A stretch of DNA of 8,443 nucleotides from Pseudomonadota bacterium (lineage in GTDB: Bacteria > Pseudomonadota > Alphaproteobacteria > Caulobacterales > Aquidulcibacteraceae), in assembly GCA_023410295.1 (NCBI GenBank), contig JAEYPY010000015.1:1-8443 (forward strand), in the 5' to 3' direction. The position numbers and the translations under genes are program-made. The notes below the pieces were generated by a model. That model worked only from the letters and a program-made list of their open reading frames with translations, was not told the DNA's origin and did no database searches. Position 1 is the first letter of the stretch, and each line of letters opens with the position of its first letter. Below, one piece after another: positions 1 to 5,676 of this stretch.

Positions 1-47
1 GCCGGAGGCCGCGCGCTCCAACTTTCGAGCATACGAATATGTTGGTG

Positions 48-509
48 CTAGCCGCGGCTCTTGTACGTCGCGACGCCCTGATCCGGCAGCCACAAGCCCT
101 CCGGCGGCGCGCCGGTCTGCCAGAACACGTCGATCGGCATGCCGCCGCGCGGGTTCCAGTAGCCGCCGATGCGCAGCCAGGCGGGGTCGATCGCCTCGAT
201 CACGCGCTTGGCGACCTGCACGGTGCAAGCCTCATGGAAGGCGCCATGATTGCGGAAGCTCTGCAGGAGAAGCTTCAGGCTCTTGGATTCCACGATCCAG
301 TCGCGCGGCGCATAATCGATCACCAGCACGCCGAAATCGGGCTGGCCGGTGACCGGGCAGATCGAGGTGAACTCGGGCGCGGTGAAGCGCACGAGGTAAA
401 GCGTGCCCGCGTGCGGATTGGGAACGCGCTCGAGCCTGGCCTCGTCGGGGCTCGCGGGAATGGAAGCGGCTTTACCGAGTTGGCTGAGGCCGCTGGGATC
501 GGTGCTCAT
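48..509 (-). CDS. queF: NADPH-dependent 7-cyano-7-deazaguanine reductase QueF, short type I form
   Basis: Reduces the nitrile of preQ0 to the amine of preQ1 with NADPH, the last free-base step before queuosine is inserted into tRNA; a cytosolic tunnelling-fold enzyme. The 153-residue product has the type I length. The nucleophile Cys51 lies in FTSICPVTGQPDFG, with Asp58 seven residues later as the proton donor. The QueF motif ESKSLKLLLQSFRN spans residues 74-87 and is followed by FHE, where His92-Glu93 match the preQ0-binding pair. The ATG at 509 was chosen because the frame upstream of it reads into the neighbouring SDR gene with no family resemblance. No clear Shine-Dalgarno precedes it. 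The stop is TAG at 48-50. The gene is divergent from the SDR gene over a 62-base gap, and no other queuosine gene is in view. Identity is firm from the catalytic motifs. Confidence 0.97.
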   Translation of the reverse strand: MSTDPSGLSQLGKAASIPASPDEARLERVPNPHAGTLYLVRFTAPEFTSICPVTGQPDFGVLVIDYAPRDWIVESKSLKLLLQSFRNHGAFHEACTVQVAKRVIEAIDPAWLRIGGYWNPRGGMPIDVFWQTGAPPEGLWLPDQGVATYKSRG

Positions 510-571
510 GGCCGACACTTGAAGAGCCGGCGCGCGGCTGGCAAGTCCCAGCCCTGAAGAGGAGACGGCCG

Positions 572-1366
572 ATGCGTGATTTCGACGGCAAGATCGTCCT
601 GGTGACAGGCGCATCGACCGGTCTCGGCGCGGCTCTGGCCGTAGGCGCGGCCGCGCGCGGCGCCAAGGCCGTGATCATCAATTACGCCAAGAACGTCGCC
701 GAGGCCGAGGCCACCGCCGCCGCCGTACGCGCCGCGGGCGCCGAAGCGGTGCTGGCGCAAGGCGATGTCTCGAAGAACGAGGATTGTCGCGCCATCGCCG
801 CGGCGGCCACGCCGTTCGGGCGCATCGATGCACTCGCCAACAATGCCGGCATCACCAAGTTCGCGCGCAACCACGCCGATCTCGATGCGCTCGAGCGCCA
901 GGATTTCGAGCGGCTCTACGCCGTCAATGTCATCGGGCCGTTCCAGATGTTGCGCGCGGCGCGGCCTCTATTGGAAGCGTCCGAACGCGCCAGCGTGCTG
1001 ATGGTCTCCTCGATCGCCGGCGTCACCGGGATCGGCTCGTCGGTCGCCTATGCCGCTTCGAAAGGCGCGCTCAACACCATGACGCTCTCGCTCGCCCGCG
1101 CGCTGGGGCCGAAGATCCGCGTCAACGCGCTCTGCCCCGGCTTCATCGACACGCCCTGGCACGCAAAAGGCTTGCCCGCCGAAACGGTGGACCGGCTGCG
1201 CGAGGGCACGAAACGCTCGACGCCCTTGCAGGCCGCATCGACCGCCGAAGACATTGCCGATGCAGGGCTTTTCTTCCTCTCCGACGCTTCGCGCCACGTC
1301 ACCGGCGAAACCCTGCTGGTCGATGCCGGGCTACACCTGGGCTACGCGTCTTTTTCGCAACGCTGA
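572..1366 (+). CDS. SDR family NAD(P)-dependent oxidoreductase (FabG-like)
   Basis: A classical short-chain dehydrogenase/reductase of 264 residues, the normal length for the group. The Rossmann dinucleotide motif TGASTGLG is at residues 12-19, an acidic GDVS at 64-67, and NNAG at 90-93. The catalytic tetrad is complete: Asn119, Ser147, Tyr160 and Lys164 (YAASK). The post-active-site CPGFIDTP is at 188-195, and the C-terminal VTGETLLVDAGL is typical of 3-oxoacyl-ACP-reductase-like members. It is a soluble cytosolic enzyme that interconverts an alcohol and a ketone, but the substrate cannot be read from the sequence and the neighbours give no pathway clue. The ATG start is supported by the Shine-Dalgarno AAGAGGAG at 557-564, seven bases upstream. 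The gene is divergent from queF and no intrinsic terminator is obvious after it. Family is certain; specific function is unknown. Confidence 0.94.
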   Translation: MRDFDGKIVLVTGASTGLGAALAVGAAARGAKAVIINYAKNVAEAEATAAAVRAAGAEAVLAQGDVSKNEDCRAIAAAATPFGRIDALANNAGITKFARNHADLDALERQDFERLYAVNVIGPFQMLRAARPLLEASERASVLMVSSIAGVTGIGSSVAYAASKGALNTMTLSLARALGPKIRVNALCPGFIDTPWHAKGLPAETVDRLREGTKRSTPLQAASTAEDIADAGLFFLSDASRHVTGETLLVDAGLHLGYASFSQR

Positions 1367-1571
1367 CCGTCGCTGCGCATTTCAGAGGCTTTCTGCGCTT
1401 ATCCAGCCCAGAAATCGGGCGCAAAGTTCGCCTGTGACCGCAGAGTGACGCTGTCGCCTTGATCTGTCGGCGGGCGCCCCGACGATGCGGCTTACTTAAC
1501 CACTCGTTCACGCTTCGGCGTGAGCCTCGCCGTAACGCGGCGAGAACCCGCGGGGAAAGAGGATGCATCTC
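1367..1571. other. 205-base spacer between the SDR and TorF-family porin genes
   Basis: No coding frame here has family resemblance or a ribosome binding site. It must carry the porin promoter, but I see no convincing sigma-70 pair. The right end holds the tandem hairpins and the Shine-Dalgarno GAAAGAGG at 1555-1562. Just before them, TTAACCACTCGTTCA at 1496-1510 resembles the CtrA box TTAA-N7-TTAA with one mismatch. No terminator with a T-run follows the SDR gene. Confidence 0.5.
1506..1544 (+). promoter_or_regulatory. Two contiguous RNA hairpins in the leader of the TorF-family porin gene
   Basis: Hairpin 1 (1506-1525) pairs GTTCACGC with GCGTGAGC around a TTCG tetraloop: eight base pairs including one G-U, closed by C-G as in the very stable UUCG loop. 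Hairpin 2 (1526-1544) starts on the next base and pairs CTCGCCG with CGGCGAG perfectly around TAACG. The porin Shine-Dalgarno lies about 10 bases downstream. No T-run follows, so this is not an intrinsic terminator of the upstream gene. The pairing is seen directly; a role in mRNA stability or translational control is inference. Confidence 0.5.
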
Positions 1572-2291
1572 ATGAAGAAGCTGATGGGCGCTGCGCTGGC
1601 CGCAGGCGCTACAATGATGAGCGCGGGCGCCGCCCATGCCGAGGTGACCGCAAATGTCGCGCTGACGACGGACTACGTCTTCCGCGGCGTCTCGCTGTCC
1701 GGCAACGACCCCGCTATCCAGGGCGGCGCCGACTGGTCGAGCGACATGTTCTACGCCGGCGTCTGGGCCTCCAGCCTCTCCGAAGGCATGGAATTGGACG
1801 CCTATGTCGGCGTCACCCCGACGACGGGCCCGGTGACCTGGGATCTCGGCGTGATCGGCTATTTCTATCCGGGCGCGGACGATGACGGCGCTGAATTCGA
1901 TTATTACGAACTCATGGTCGGCGCGGGCATCGACGTCACCGAGCAAGTCAATCTCGGCGCGGCGGTGTTCTACTCCGACGACAACTACGGCAACACCGGC
2001 GAAGCCACCTACTACGAACTCAATGGTTCGTTCGCGCTGACGGATGCTTTCGCCATCGACGCCGCCTACGGCAATCAGACGATCGAGAATCCCGACGGCG
2101 TTGCCGGCGGCGCGCTGGAAGACGATTACAACACCTGGAATATCGGCGCTGGCTACGCCTTCCACGGCTTCACGCTCGACCTGCGCTACCACGACACCGA
2201 TATCGACGAAGGCAGCGACATCGAGTGGTACACCTACGGCCCGTCGAGCTACGACAGCGCCATCGTGTTCACAATCGGCCGCGAACTCTAA
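1572..2291 (+). CDS. TorF-family putative outer-membrane porin (Gcw_chp / TIGR02001 type)
   Basis: A secreted beta-barrel-type protein of 239 residues. A Sec signal peptide (Lys2-Lys3, hydrophobic Ala/Gly/Met stretch, cleavage after AHA at about residue 23) is followed by the family hallmark TANVALTTDYVFRGVSLSG and then AIQGGADW. The rest alternates aromatic and small or polar residues (YAGVWASS, YYELMVGAG, LDLRYHDTD), as amphipathic outer-membrane strands do. The family is annotated as putative porins, but substrate and transport activity are poorly known. An in-frame ATG at 1563 directly abuts the purine-rich GAAAGAGG at 1555-1562. The ATG at 1572 leaves nine bases of spacing and begins with MKKLM, so it is preferred. 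The last residue is Leu rather than the usual terminal Phe of outer-membrane proteins. The gene is monocistronic: paired hairpins precede it and a terminator follows. Confidence 0.9.
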   Translation: MKKLMGAALAAGATMMSAGAAHAEVTANVALTTDYVFRGVSLSGNDPAIQGGADWSSDMFYAGVWASSLSEGMELDAYVGVTPTTGPVTWDLGVIGYFYPGADDDGAEFDYYELMVGAGIDVTEQVNLGAAVFYSDDNYGNTGEATYYELNGSFALTDAFAIDAAYGNQTIENPDGVAGGALEDDYNTWNIGAGYAFHGFTLDLRYHDTDIDEGSDIEWYTYGPSSYDSAIVFTIGREL

Positions 2292-2314
2292 GCGCTCGAC
2301 GTCACTGAAAACGG

Positions 2315-2346
2315 AAAGCCGTCGCGTCAAGGCGCGGCGGCTTTTT
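2315..2346 (+). terminator. Rho-independent terminator after the TorF-family porin gene, possibly bidirectional
   Basis: A twelve-base-pair stem, AAAGCCGTCGCG with CGCGGCGGCTTT and a single G-U pair, closes a six-base loop (TCAAGG) and runs into TTTTT at 2342-2346. It begins 23 bases after the porin stop codon. Read on the minus strand, the same stem is followed by a looser T-rich stretch (CCGTTTT) and lies just past the stop of the convergent nitroreductase, so it may serve both genes. Confidence 0.88.
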
Positions 2347-2354
2347 CGTTCAAA

Positions 2355-2984
2355 TCAGAAGCGCGAGATCCGCGTCGTAACATCCGCGCGCACCCGTTCG
2401 GTGGCCGGTTCGCGCGCCGTGCCGAGATAGACAAAGCCCGCGATGCGTTCGTGTTCGGCAAGCCCGAGCGCAGCGCGGGCGCGTGCATCGTAAGCCGGCC
2501 ATTCCGTCAGCCAGCAGCCGGCATAGCCCATCGCGTGCGCGGCAACGAGCAACGCGAACGCCGCCGCGCCCGACGAAAGCTGCTGCTCCCATTCCGGGAT
2601 TTTTTTGTGCTGAACGGCGGCCGAAACCACCATCACGCACGCCGGAGCGCGCGCAATGAGGCCGCGCGTGTGCTCAAGCCGCGCTGCATCGACATCGGGA
2701 TCGCGCGCGATCACTTGCGCCAAGGCTTCGCCAGCGCGCTGCGGGCCATCGCCTTCGAACACGACGAAGCGCCATGGCCCCAGCTTGCCGTGGTCCGGCA
2801 CACGCGCGGCGAGCTGGATCAGCGCGTCGATCTCGGCGCTGGTCGGCGCGGGCGTGGTGAGGTGGGCGACCTTGCTGGAGCGGCGGCGCGCCAGCAGCGC
2901 CAAGGTGTCGGGGCTCTCATGCACAGCGCTGGCGGGCTCGTTTTCACGAGGTTGTGCGGGGATTGAGGAGACGGGAACAACCAT
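2355..2984 (-). CDS. YdjA-like nitroreductase family flavoprotein
   Basis: Predicted FMN-dependent, NAD(P)H-using oxidoreductase of 209 residues, cytosolic and normally a homodimer. The FMN-phosphate motif ARRRSSK is at residues 32-38. ARVPDHGKLGPWRF at 60-73 and KIPEWEQQLSSGAA at 128-141 are the signatures of the YdjA subgroup, and FVYLGTAREP at 184-193 is the usual C-terminal flavin-site segment. The physiological substrate of this subgroup is unclear. The ATG at 2984 gives about 20 residues before the conserved core. A GTG at codon 21 (VHESPDTLALL) would give an N-terminus closer in length to E. coli YdjA, but neither start has a strong Shine-Dalgarno. The gene is divergent from the NUDIX gene over 45 bases and convergent with the porin gene across a shared terminator. 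Confidence 0.93.
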   Translation of the reverse strand: MVVPVSSIPAQPRENEPASAVHESPDTLALLARRRSSKVAHLTTPAPTSAEIDALIQLAARVPDHGKLGPWRFVVFEGDGPQRAGEALAQVIARDPDVDAARLEHTRGLIARAPACVMVVSAAVQHKKIPEWEQQLSSGAAAFALLVAAHAMGYAGCWLTEWPAYDARARAALGLAEHERIAGFVYLGTAREPATERVRADVTTRISRF

Positions 2985-3029
2985 GCGCCCTACATGGCCG
3001 CAAGAGCCGCGGAAGGCTAGAGAGGCGCT

Positions 3030-3644
3030 ATGCACGACGACTGGGAAGAAGACACCAATCCCTGGATCGACAAGGGCGCGACCCGTCCGTTCGAAAACGA
3101 CTGGTTCGCGATCGACCGCCACGAGGTGATCCATCCTGACGGCGAAGAGGGGTTTTACACCGTGGTGCGGCCGAAGAAGCTCGCCGTCGGCGTATTGCCC
3201 ATTGAAAATGACGGGCGCGTGCATCTCGTCGGCCAATGGCGCTTCGCCGTGGGCCATTATTCCTGGGAGATGCCGGCCGGTGGCGCAGAGCCGGGCGAAC
3301 AGGCGCTGACATGCGCCCAGCGCGAGTTGGAGGAGGAAACAGGGCTCGTGGCGGCGCGCTACGACCTCATCCTCTCGTTCGACCTCTCCAATTCCATCAC
3401 CGATGAGCGCGGCGTCATTTATCTCGCCACCGGCCTCACGCCCGGGCGGCCGAGCCCGGACGGCACCGAGGTGCTGAAGCGGCGCACCGCGCCCTTCGCC
3501 GAAGTGCTGCAGCGCGTCGGCGATGGGCGCATTCGCGACGGATTCACGGTTGCCGCGGTGCTGCGTGCTCACCACATGGCGGTCACGGGGCAATTGCCGG
3601 CCGAGCTTGCGCGCGCGATGCTGGGCCCGCGAGAGGGAGAATAA
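3030..3644 (+). CDS. NUDIX hydrolase, ADP-ribose pyrophosphatase-like
   Basis: Hydrolyses a nucleoside diphosphate linked to another moiety; the overall build resembles the ADP-ribose/ADP-sugar pyrophosphatase group. The canonical Nudix box G-x5-E-x7-REUxEExGU is intact at residues 84-106 (Gly84, Glu90, Arg98-Glu99-Leu100, Glu102-Glu103, Gly105-Leu106), giving the Mg-binding helix. It is preceded by SWEMPAGGAEPGE, typical of that group. Length is 204 residues. The first 45 residues (WIDKGATRPFENDWF and on) resemble the N-terminal strand domain of these dimeric enzymes. The ATG start has AGAGAGG at 3019-3025, four bases upstream. The stop is one base before the cysE start, so the two are likely co-transcribed and translationally coupled. 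Substrate is inferred from overall shape only. Confidence 0.95.
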   Translation: MHDDWEEDTNPWIDKGATRPFENDWFAIDRHEVIHPDGEEGFYTVVRPKKLAVGVLPIENDGRVHLVGQWRFAVGHYSWEMPAGGAEPGEQALTCAQRELEEETGLVAARYDLILSFDLSNSITDERGVIYLATGLTPGRPSPDGTEVLKRRTAPFAEVLQRVGDGRIRDGFTVAAVLRAHHMAVTGQLPAELARAMLGPREGE

Positions 3645-3645
3645 C

Positions 3646-4467
3646 ATGGCCGAGACCCACGCTCGCGTGTTCGAAGCCTCAGGCGGGGTCTGGGCGCAGC
3701 TGCGCGTAGAAGCGATGCAGGCCGCGGCCGAAGAGCCGTTGCTGGCGTCCTATCTGCACGCCTCGATCCTGCATCACGATCGCATCGAAGACGCGCTCTC
3801 CTATCACCTCGCGCAAAAGCTCGGCCACGGTGATCTGCCGGCGCTGCAGTTGCGCGAAGTGGTCCGCGAAGCGTACGCCGCTGATCCGTCCATCGGAGCC
3901 GCGGCGGCGCGCGACATGCGCGTTGTGCGCGAGCGCGATCCCGCGTGCACGACCTATCTGCAGCCCTTCCTCTACTTCAAAGGCTATGGCGGCTTGCAGG
4001 CCTATCGCATCGCGCACTGGCTCTGGGGCCAGGAGCGCCATGTGCTCGCGTATCACCTACAAAGCCGTGTTTCAGAGCTTTTCGCGGTCGATATTCATCC
4101 TGCAGCGAAGATCGGCGGCGGCGTGTTCATCGACCACGCGCACGGCATCGTCATTGGCGAAACCGCGGTGGTGGAGGACGATGTTTCGATGCTGCACTCG
4201 GTGACGCTGGGCGGCACCGGCAAAGCGGGCGGCGATCGTCACCCGAAGATTCGTCGCGGCGTGCTGATCGGCGCAGGCGCGAAAGTGCTGGGCAATATCG
4301 AAGTCCGCGAAGACGCGCGCATCGCCGCTGGCTCGGTGGTGCTGGAGTCCGTTCCACCGCGCTGCACGGTTGCGGGCGTGCCTGCGAAAGCCGTCGGCGG
4401 CGCTTGTAAAGGCGGTCAGGCGCCAGCTGAGACGATGGATCAGCTGCTCGACACCTATTCGATCTAA
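3646..4467 (+). CDS. cysE: Serine O-acetyltransferase CysE
   Basis: Transfers acetyl from acetyl-CoA to L-serine to make O-acetylserine, the committed step of cysteine synthesis. The 273-residue product has the length of the enterobacterial enzyme. Residues 10-140 form the helical SATase N-terminal domain (LREVVREAYAADP, DPACTTYLQPFLYFKGYGGLQAYR). From about 148 comes the left-handed beta-helix with hexapeptide repeats: VDIHPAAKIGGG, IDHAHGIVIGETA, TLGGTGKAGGDRHPKI, GVLIGAGAKVLGNIEV. Asp149 and His164 match the catalytic Asp143/His158 pair of E. coli. The chain ends in Tyr-Ser-Ile; a C-terminal Ile is what docks in the CysK active site to form the cysteine synthase complex, so that interaction is likely kept. 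Start is the ATG at 3646, with the Shine-Dalgarno GAGAGGGAG inside the end of the NUDIX gene. Stop TAA lies in a small tandem repeat facing hfaD. Confidence 0.97.
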   Translation: MAETHARVFEASGGVWAQLRVEAMQAAAEEPLLASYLHASILHHDRIEDALSYHLAQKLGHGDLPALQLREVVREAYAADPSIGAAAARDMRVVRERDPACTTYLQPFLYFKGYGGLQAYRIAHWLWGQERHVLAYHLQSRVSELFAVDIHPAAKIGGGVFIDHAHGIVIGETAVVEDDVSMLHSVTLGGTGKAGGDRHPKIRRGVLIGAGAKVLGNIEVREDARIAAGSVVLESVPPRCTVAGVPAKAVGGACKGGQAPAETMDQLLDTYSI

Positions 4468-4476
4468 TCGATCTAG
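4459..4476. repeat. Nine-base tandem duplication spanning the convergent cysE and hfaD stop codons
   Basis: TCGATCTAA at 4459-4467 is followed at once by TCGATCTAG at 4468-4476, matching at eight of nine positions. The first copy holds the TAA that ends cysE. The second holds, on the opposite strand, the TAG (4473-4475) that ends hfaD. Because the period is a multiple of three, cysE has a second in-frame stop (TAG, 4474-4476) and hfaD has further in-frame TAG codons just beyond its own. No hairpin terminator is visible between the two genes. Confidence 0.75.
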
Positions 4477-5660
4477 TTCGGGCCGCTCACCTGATAGGTC
4501 GCAGCATTGCCGATGGCCGTGGAGCTGGCCGCAGCCGTGCGCGCGTAAGGCGCGGTCACGCTGGAGCGCGCGGTGACATCACCTGAATTGGTCTGATTGT
4601 TCGTCGCGGTGAGGCCCGGCACATTTTGATCGCAGTAAGCGCAGAGAGAGGCGGTGACGTTGTTGCCGTAAGCGGCGGCCGAAGCCAGCGCGGCGTCGCC
4701 GCCCGTGCCGACCATGGCTGCGTCAGCGGAAATATCGCCGCCATTGGCCTGCACTACGTCGAGCACCGTGTCGGATCCCACGTTAGAGACCAGTGCCTGG
4801 TTGCCGACGCCGTAAGCGCCTGCTGAGGCGAAGCCGAGGAAATCGCCGCCGAGCGTCACATAAGATTGCGCCGAAACGTTCGCGCTCGCGCTTTGATCGA
4901 TGCGCGTGTTCACGTAGCCCCATTGATTGTCGATGCTGGCGCTGTTGGCGTTGGCGGTCGCATTGGCCGAGGCGTCATTGACATAGCCAGCATAGCTATC
5001 GACGCGCGCGGAGACTTCTTCGCCCGTCGCGCTCTGGCGGATATCGGTTAGCACGGTGGCGGTATCTCCGCCGACGCTCATGTTGTTCGCGCTGGCGATG
5101 GCGCCGGAGACGGCTTGGCCCGTGCCTCCGTGATCGGCATCGACGCTCGCGCGCACCGAGCCGGTGCTTTCCTGCTCGGAAAACAAGCGCAGCTCACTGT
5201 GATCCAGCGAGATCGCCGCGACGTTGCCGCTGGCTGAGGCGGAGGTCGCGGTATTGGCTGAATAAGCGCCGCGGAAGATCGTCGTGGCCGTCGCGTCGCC
5301 GTGTGAGAGCTGCGTGGAGTCCACGTTGATCGTGCTGTCGTCGGCGGCGCTCGCCGTGCCACCATTGCTGACGGCGGCGGACGAAACCGCGACATTGCCT
5401 TCCGCTTCCCACACGGTGGCATCCGCCGTCGCCGACGCGTTGCCGTCCATGCGCTGCAGGTTGAGCAGATCTTCTTCGTCTTCCTCGACAGAGGAGGTGA
5501 CCACATTGCCGCCGGCAGTCGCGGTCGCGGCCGCATCGTGCGCGGCGCCGACCTCCAGCTCCGTCACGGCCGTAGCATTGCCGCCGTTGTACTGGCTGTT
5601 CTGCGCGTACGCAGCGGGGGCTGCGATCAGCGCGGCGGTGAAAAGAAGGACGGCGCGCAT
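4473..5660 (-). CDS. hfaD: Holdfast anchor protein HfaD, repeat-built secreted surface protein
   Basis: Third gene of the hfa cluster. In Caulobacter, HfaD is an outer-membrane-associated protein that with HfaA fixes the polar adhesive holdfast to the envelope and needs HfaB for export. This 395-residue product starts with a signal peptide (MRAVLLFTAALIAAPAAYAQ, cut after AYA) and is otherwise almost wholly Ala/Ser/Thr/Gly/Asn/Val with few charges. I count eight degenerate repeats starting at Gln23, 69, 117, 163, 209, 256, 304 and 356, each opening Q-x3-G-[DN]-[VIA]-[ST]-A and most reaching a GN turn 29 residues on. An acidic EEDEED patch sits at 59-64. The only cysteines of the mature chain are Cys340 and Cys343. 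Start ATG has GGAG seven bases upstream, 16 bases after the hfaB stop. Identification rests on gene order with hfaA/hfaB and composition, since HfaD sequences diverge quickly. Confidence 0.85.
   Translation of the reverse strand: MRAVLLFTAALIAAPAAYAQNSQYNGGNATAVTELEVGAAHDAAATATAGGNVVTSSVEEDEEDLLNLQRMDGNASATADATVWEAEGNVAVSSAAVSNGGTASAADDSTINVDSTQLSHGDATATTIFRGAYSANTATSASASGNVAAISLDHSELRLFSEQESTGSVRASVDADHGGTGQAVSGAIASANNMSVGGDTATVLTDIRQSATGEEVSARVDSYAGYVNDASANATANANSASIDNQWGYVNTRIDQSASANVSAQSYVTLGGDFLGFASAGAYGVGNQALVSNVGSDTVLDVVQANGGDISADAAMVGTGGDAALASAAAYGNNVTASLCAYCDQNVPGLTATNNQTNSGDVTARSSVTAPYARTAAASSTAIGNAATYQVSGPN
4488..5594 (-). repeat. Eight tandem degenerate protein repeats of about 46-52 codons within hfaD
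   Basis: Aligning the mature protein on its periodic Gln gives eight units whose codons start at about 5594, 5456, 5312, 5174, 5036, 4895, 4751 and 4595, with spacings of 46, 48, 46, 46, 47, 48 and 52 residues. Openings such as QLSHGDATA, QANGGDISA and QTNSGDVTA are followed by an Ala/Ser-alternating segment and, in most units, a Gly-Asn or Asn-Asn turn (29 residues after Gln in units 1, 3, 4, 7 and 8). The second unit fits least well. The repeats are protein-level only; DNA identity between units is low, indicating old duplication. A stacked beta fold is inferred. Confidence 0.75.
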
Positions 5661-5676
5661 CGGCGGGCTCCGTTGC

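Noticed and set aside
525..539. Small inverted repeat AGCCG/CGGCT in the queF-SDR spacer as an operator
   Set aside because: Five-base GC-rich arms are expected by chance in this base composition and nothing else supports a site.
1385..1425. Possible terminator after the SDR gene (GCCC/GGGC with outer TGCGC/GCGCA)
   Set aside because: The stem is interrupted and weak and no T-run follows it.
1299..2330. A 343-codon open frame on the minus strand opposite the TorF-family porin
   Set aside because: The translation is low-complexity Val/Ala/Arg with no recognisable family, and the plus-strand porin explains the region fully.
2985..3647. Upstream extension of the nitroreductase frame to 430 codons
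   Set aside because: The added part is antisense to the NUDIX gene, including its Nudix box, and has no resemblance to the nitroreductase fold.
4488..5594. HfaD as an autotransporter, haemagglutinin or RTX toxin
   Set aside because: There is no C-terminal beta-barrel, no GGxGxDxxx nonapeptides and no TPS domain, and the neighbouring CsgG-type gene supplies the export route.
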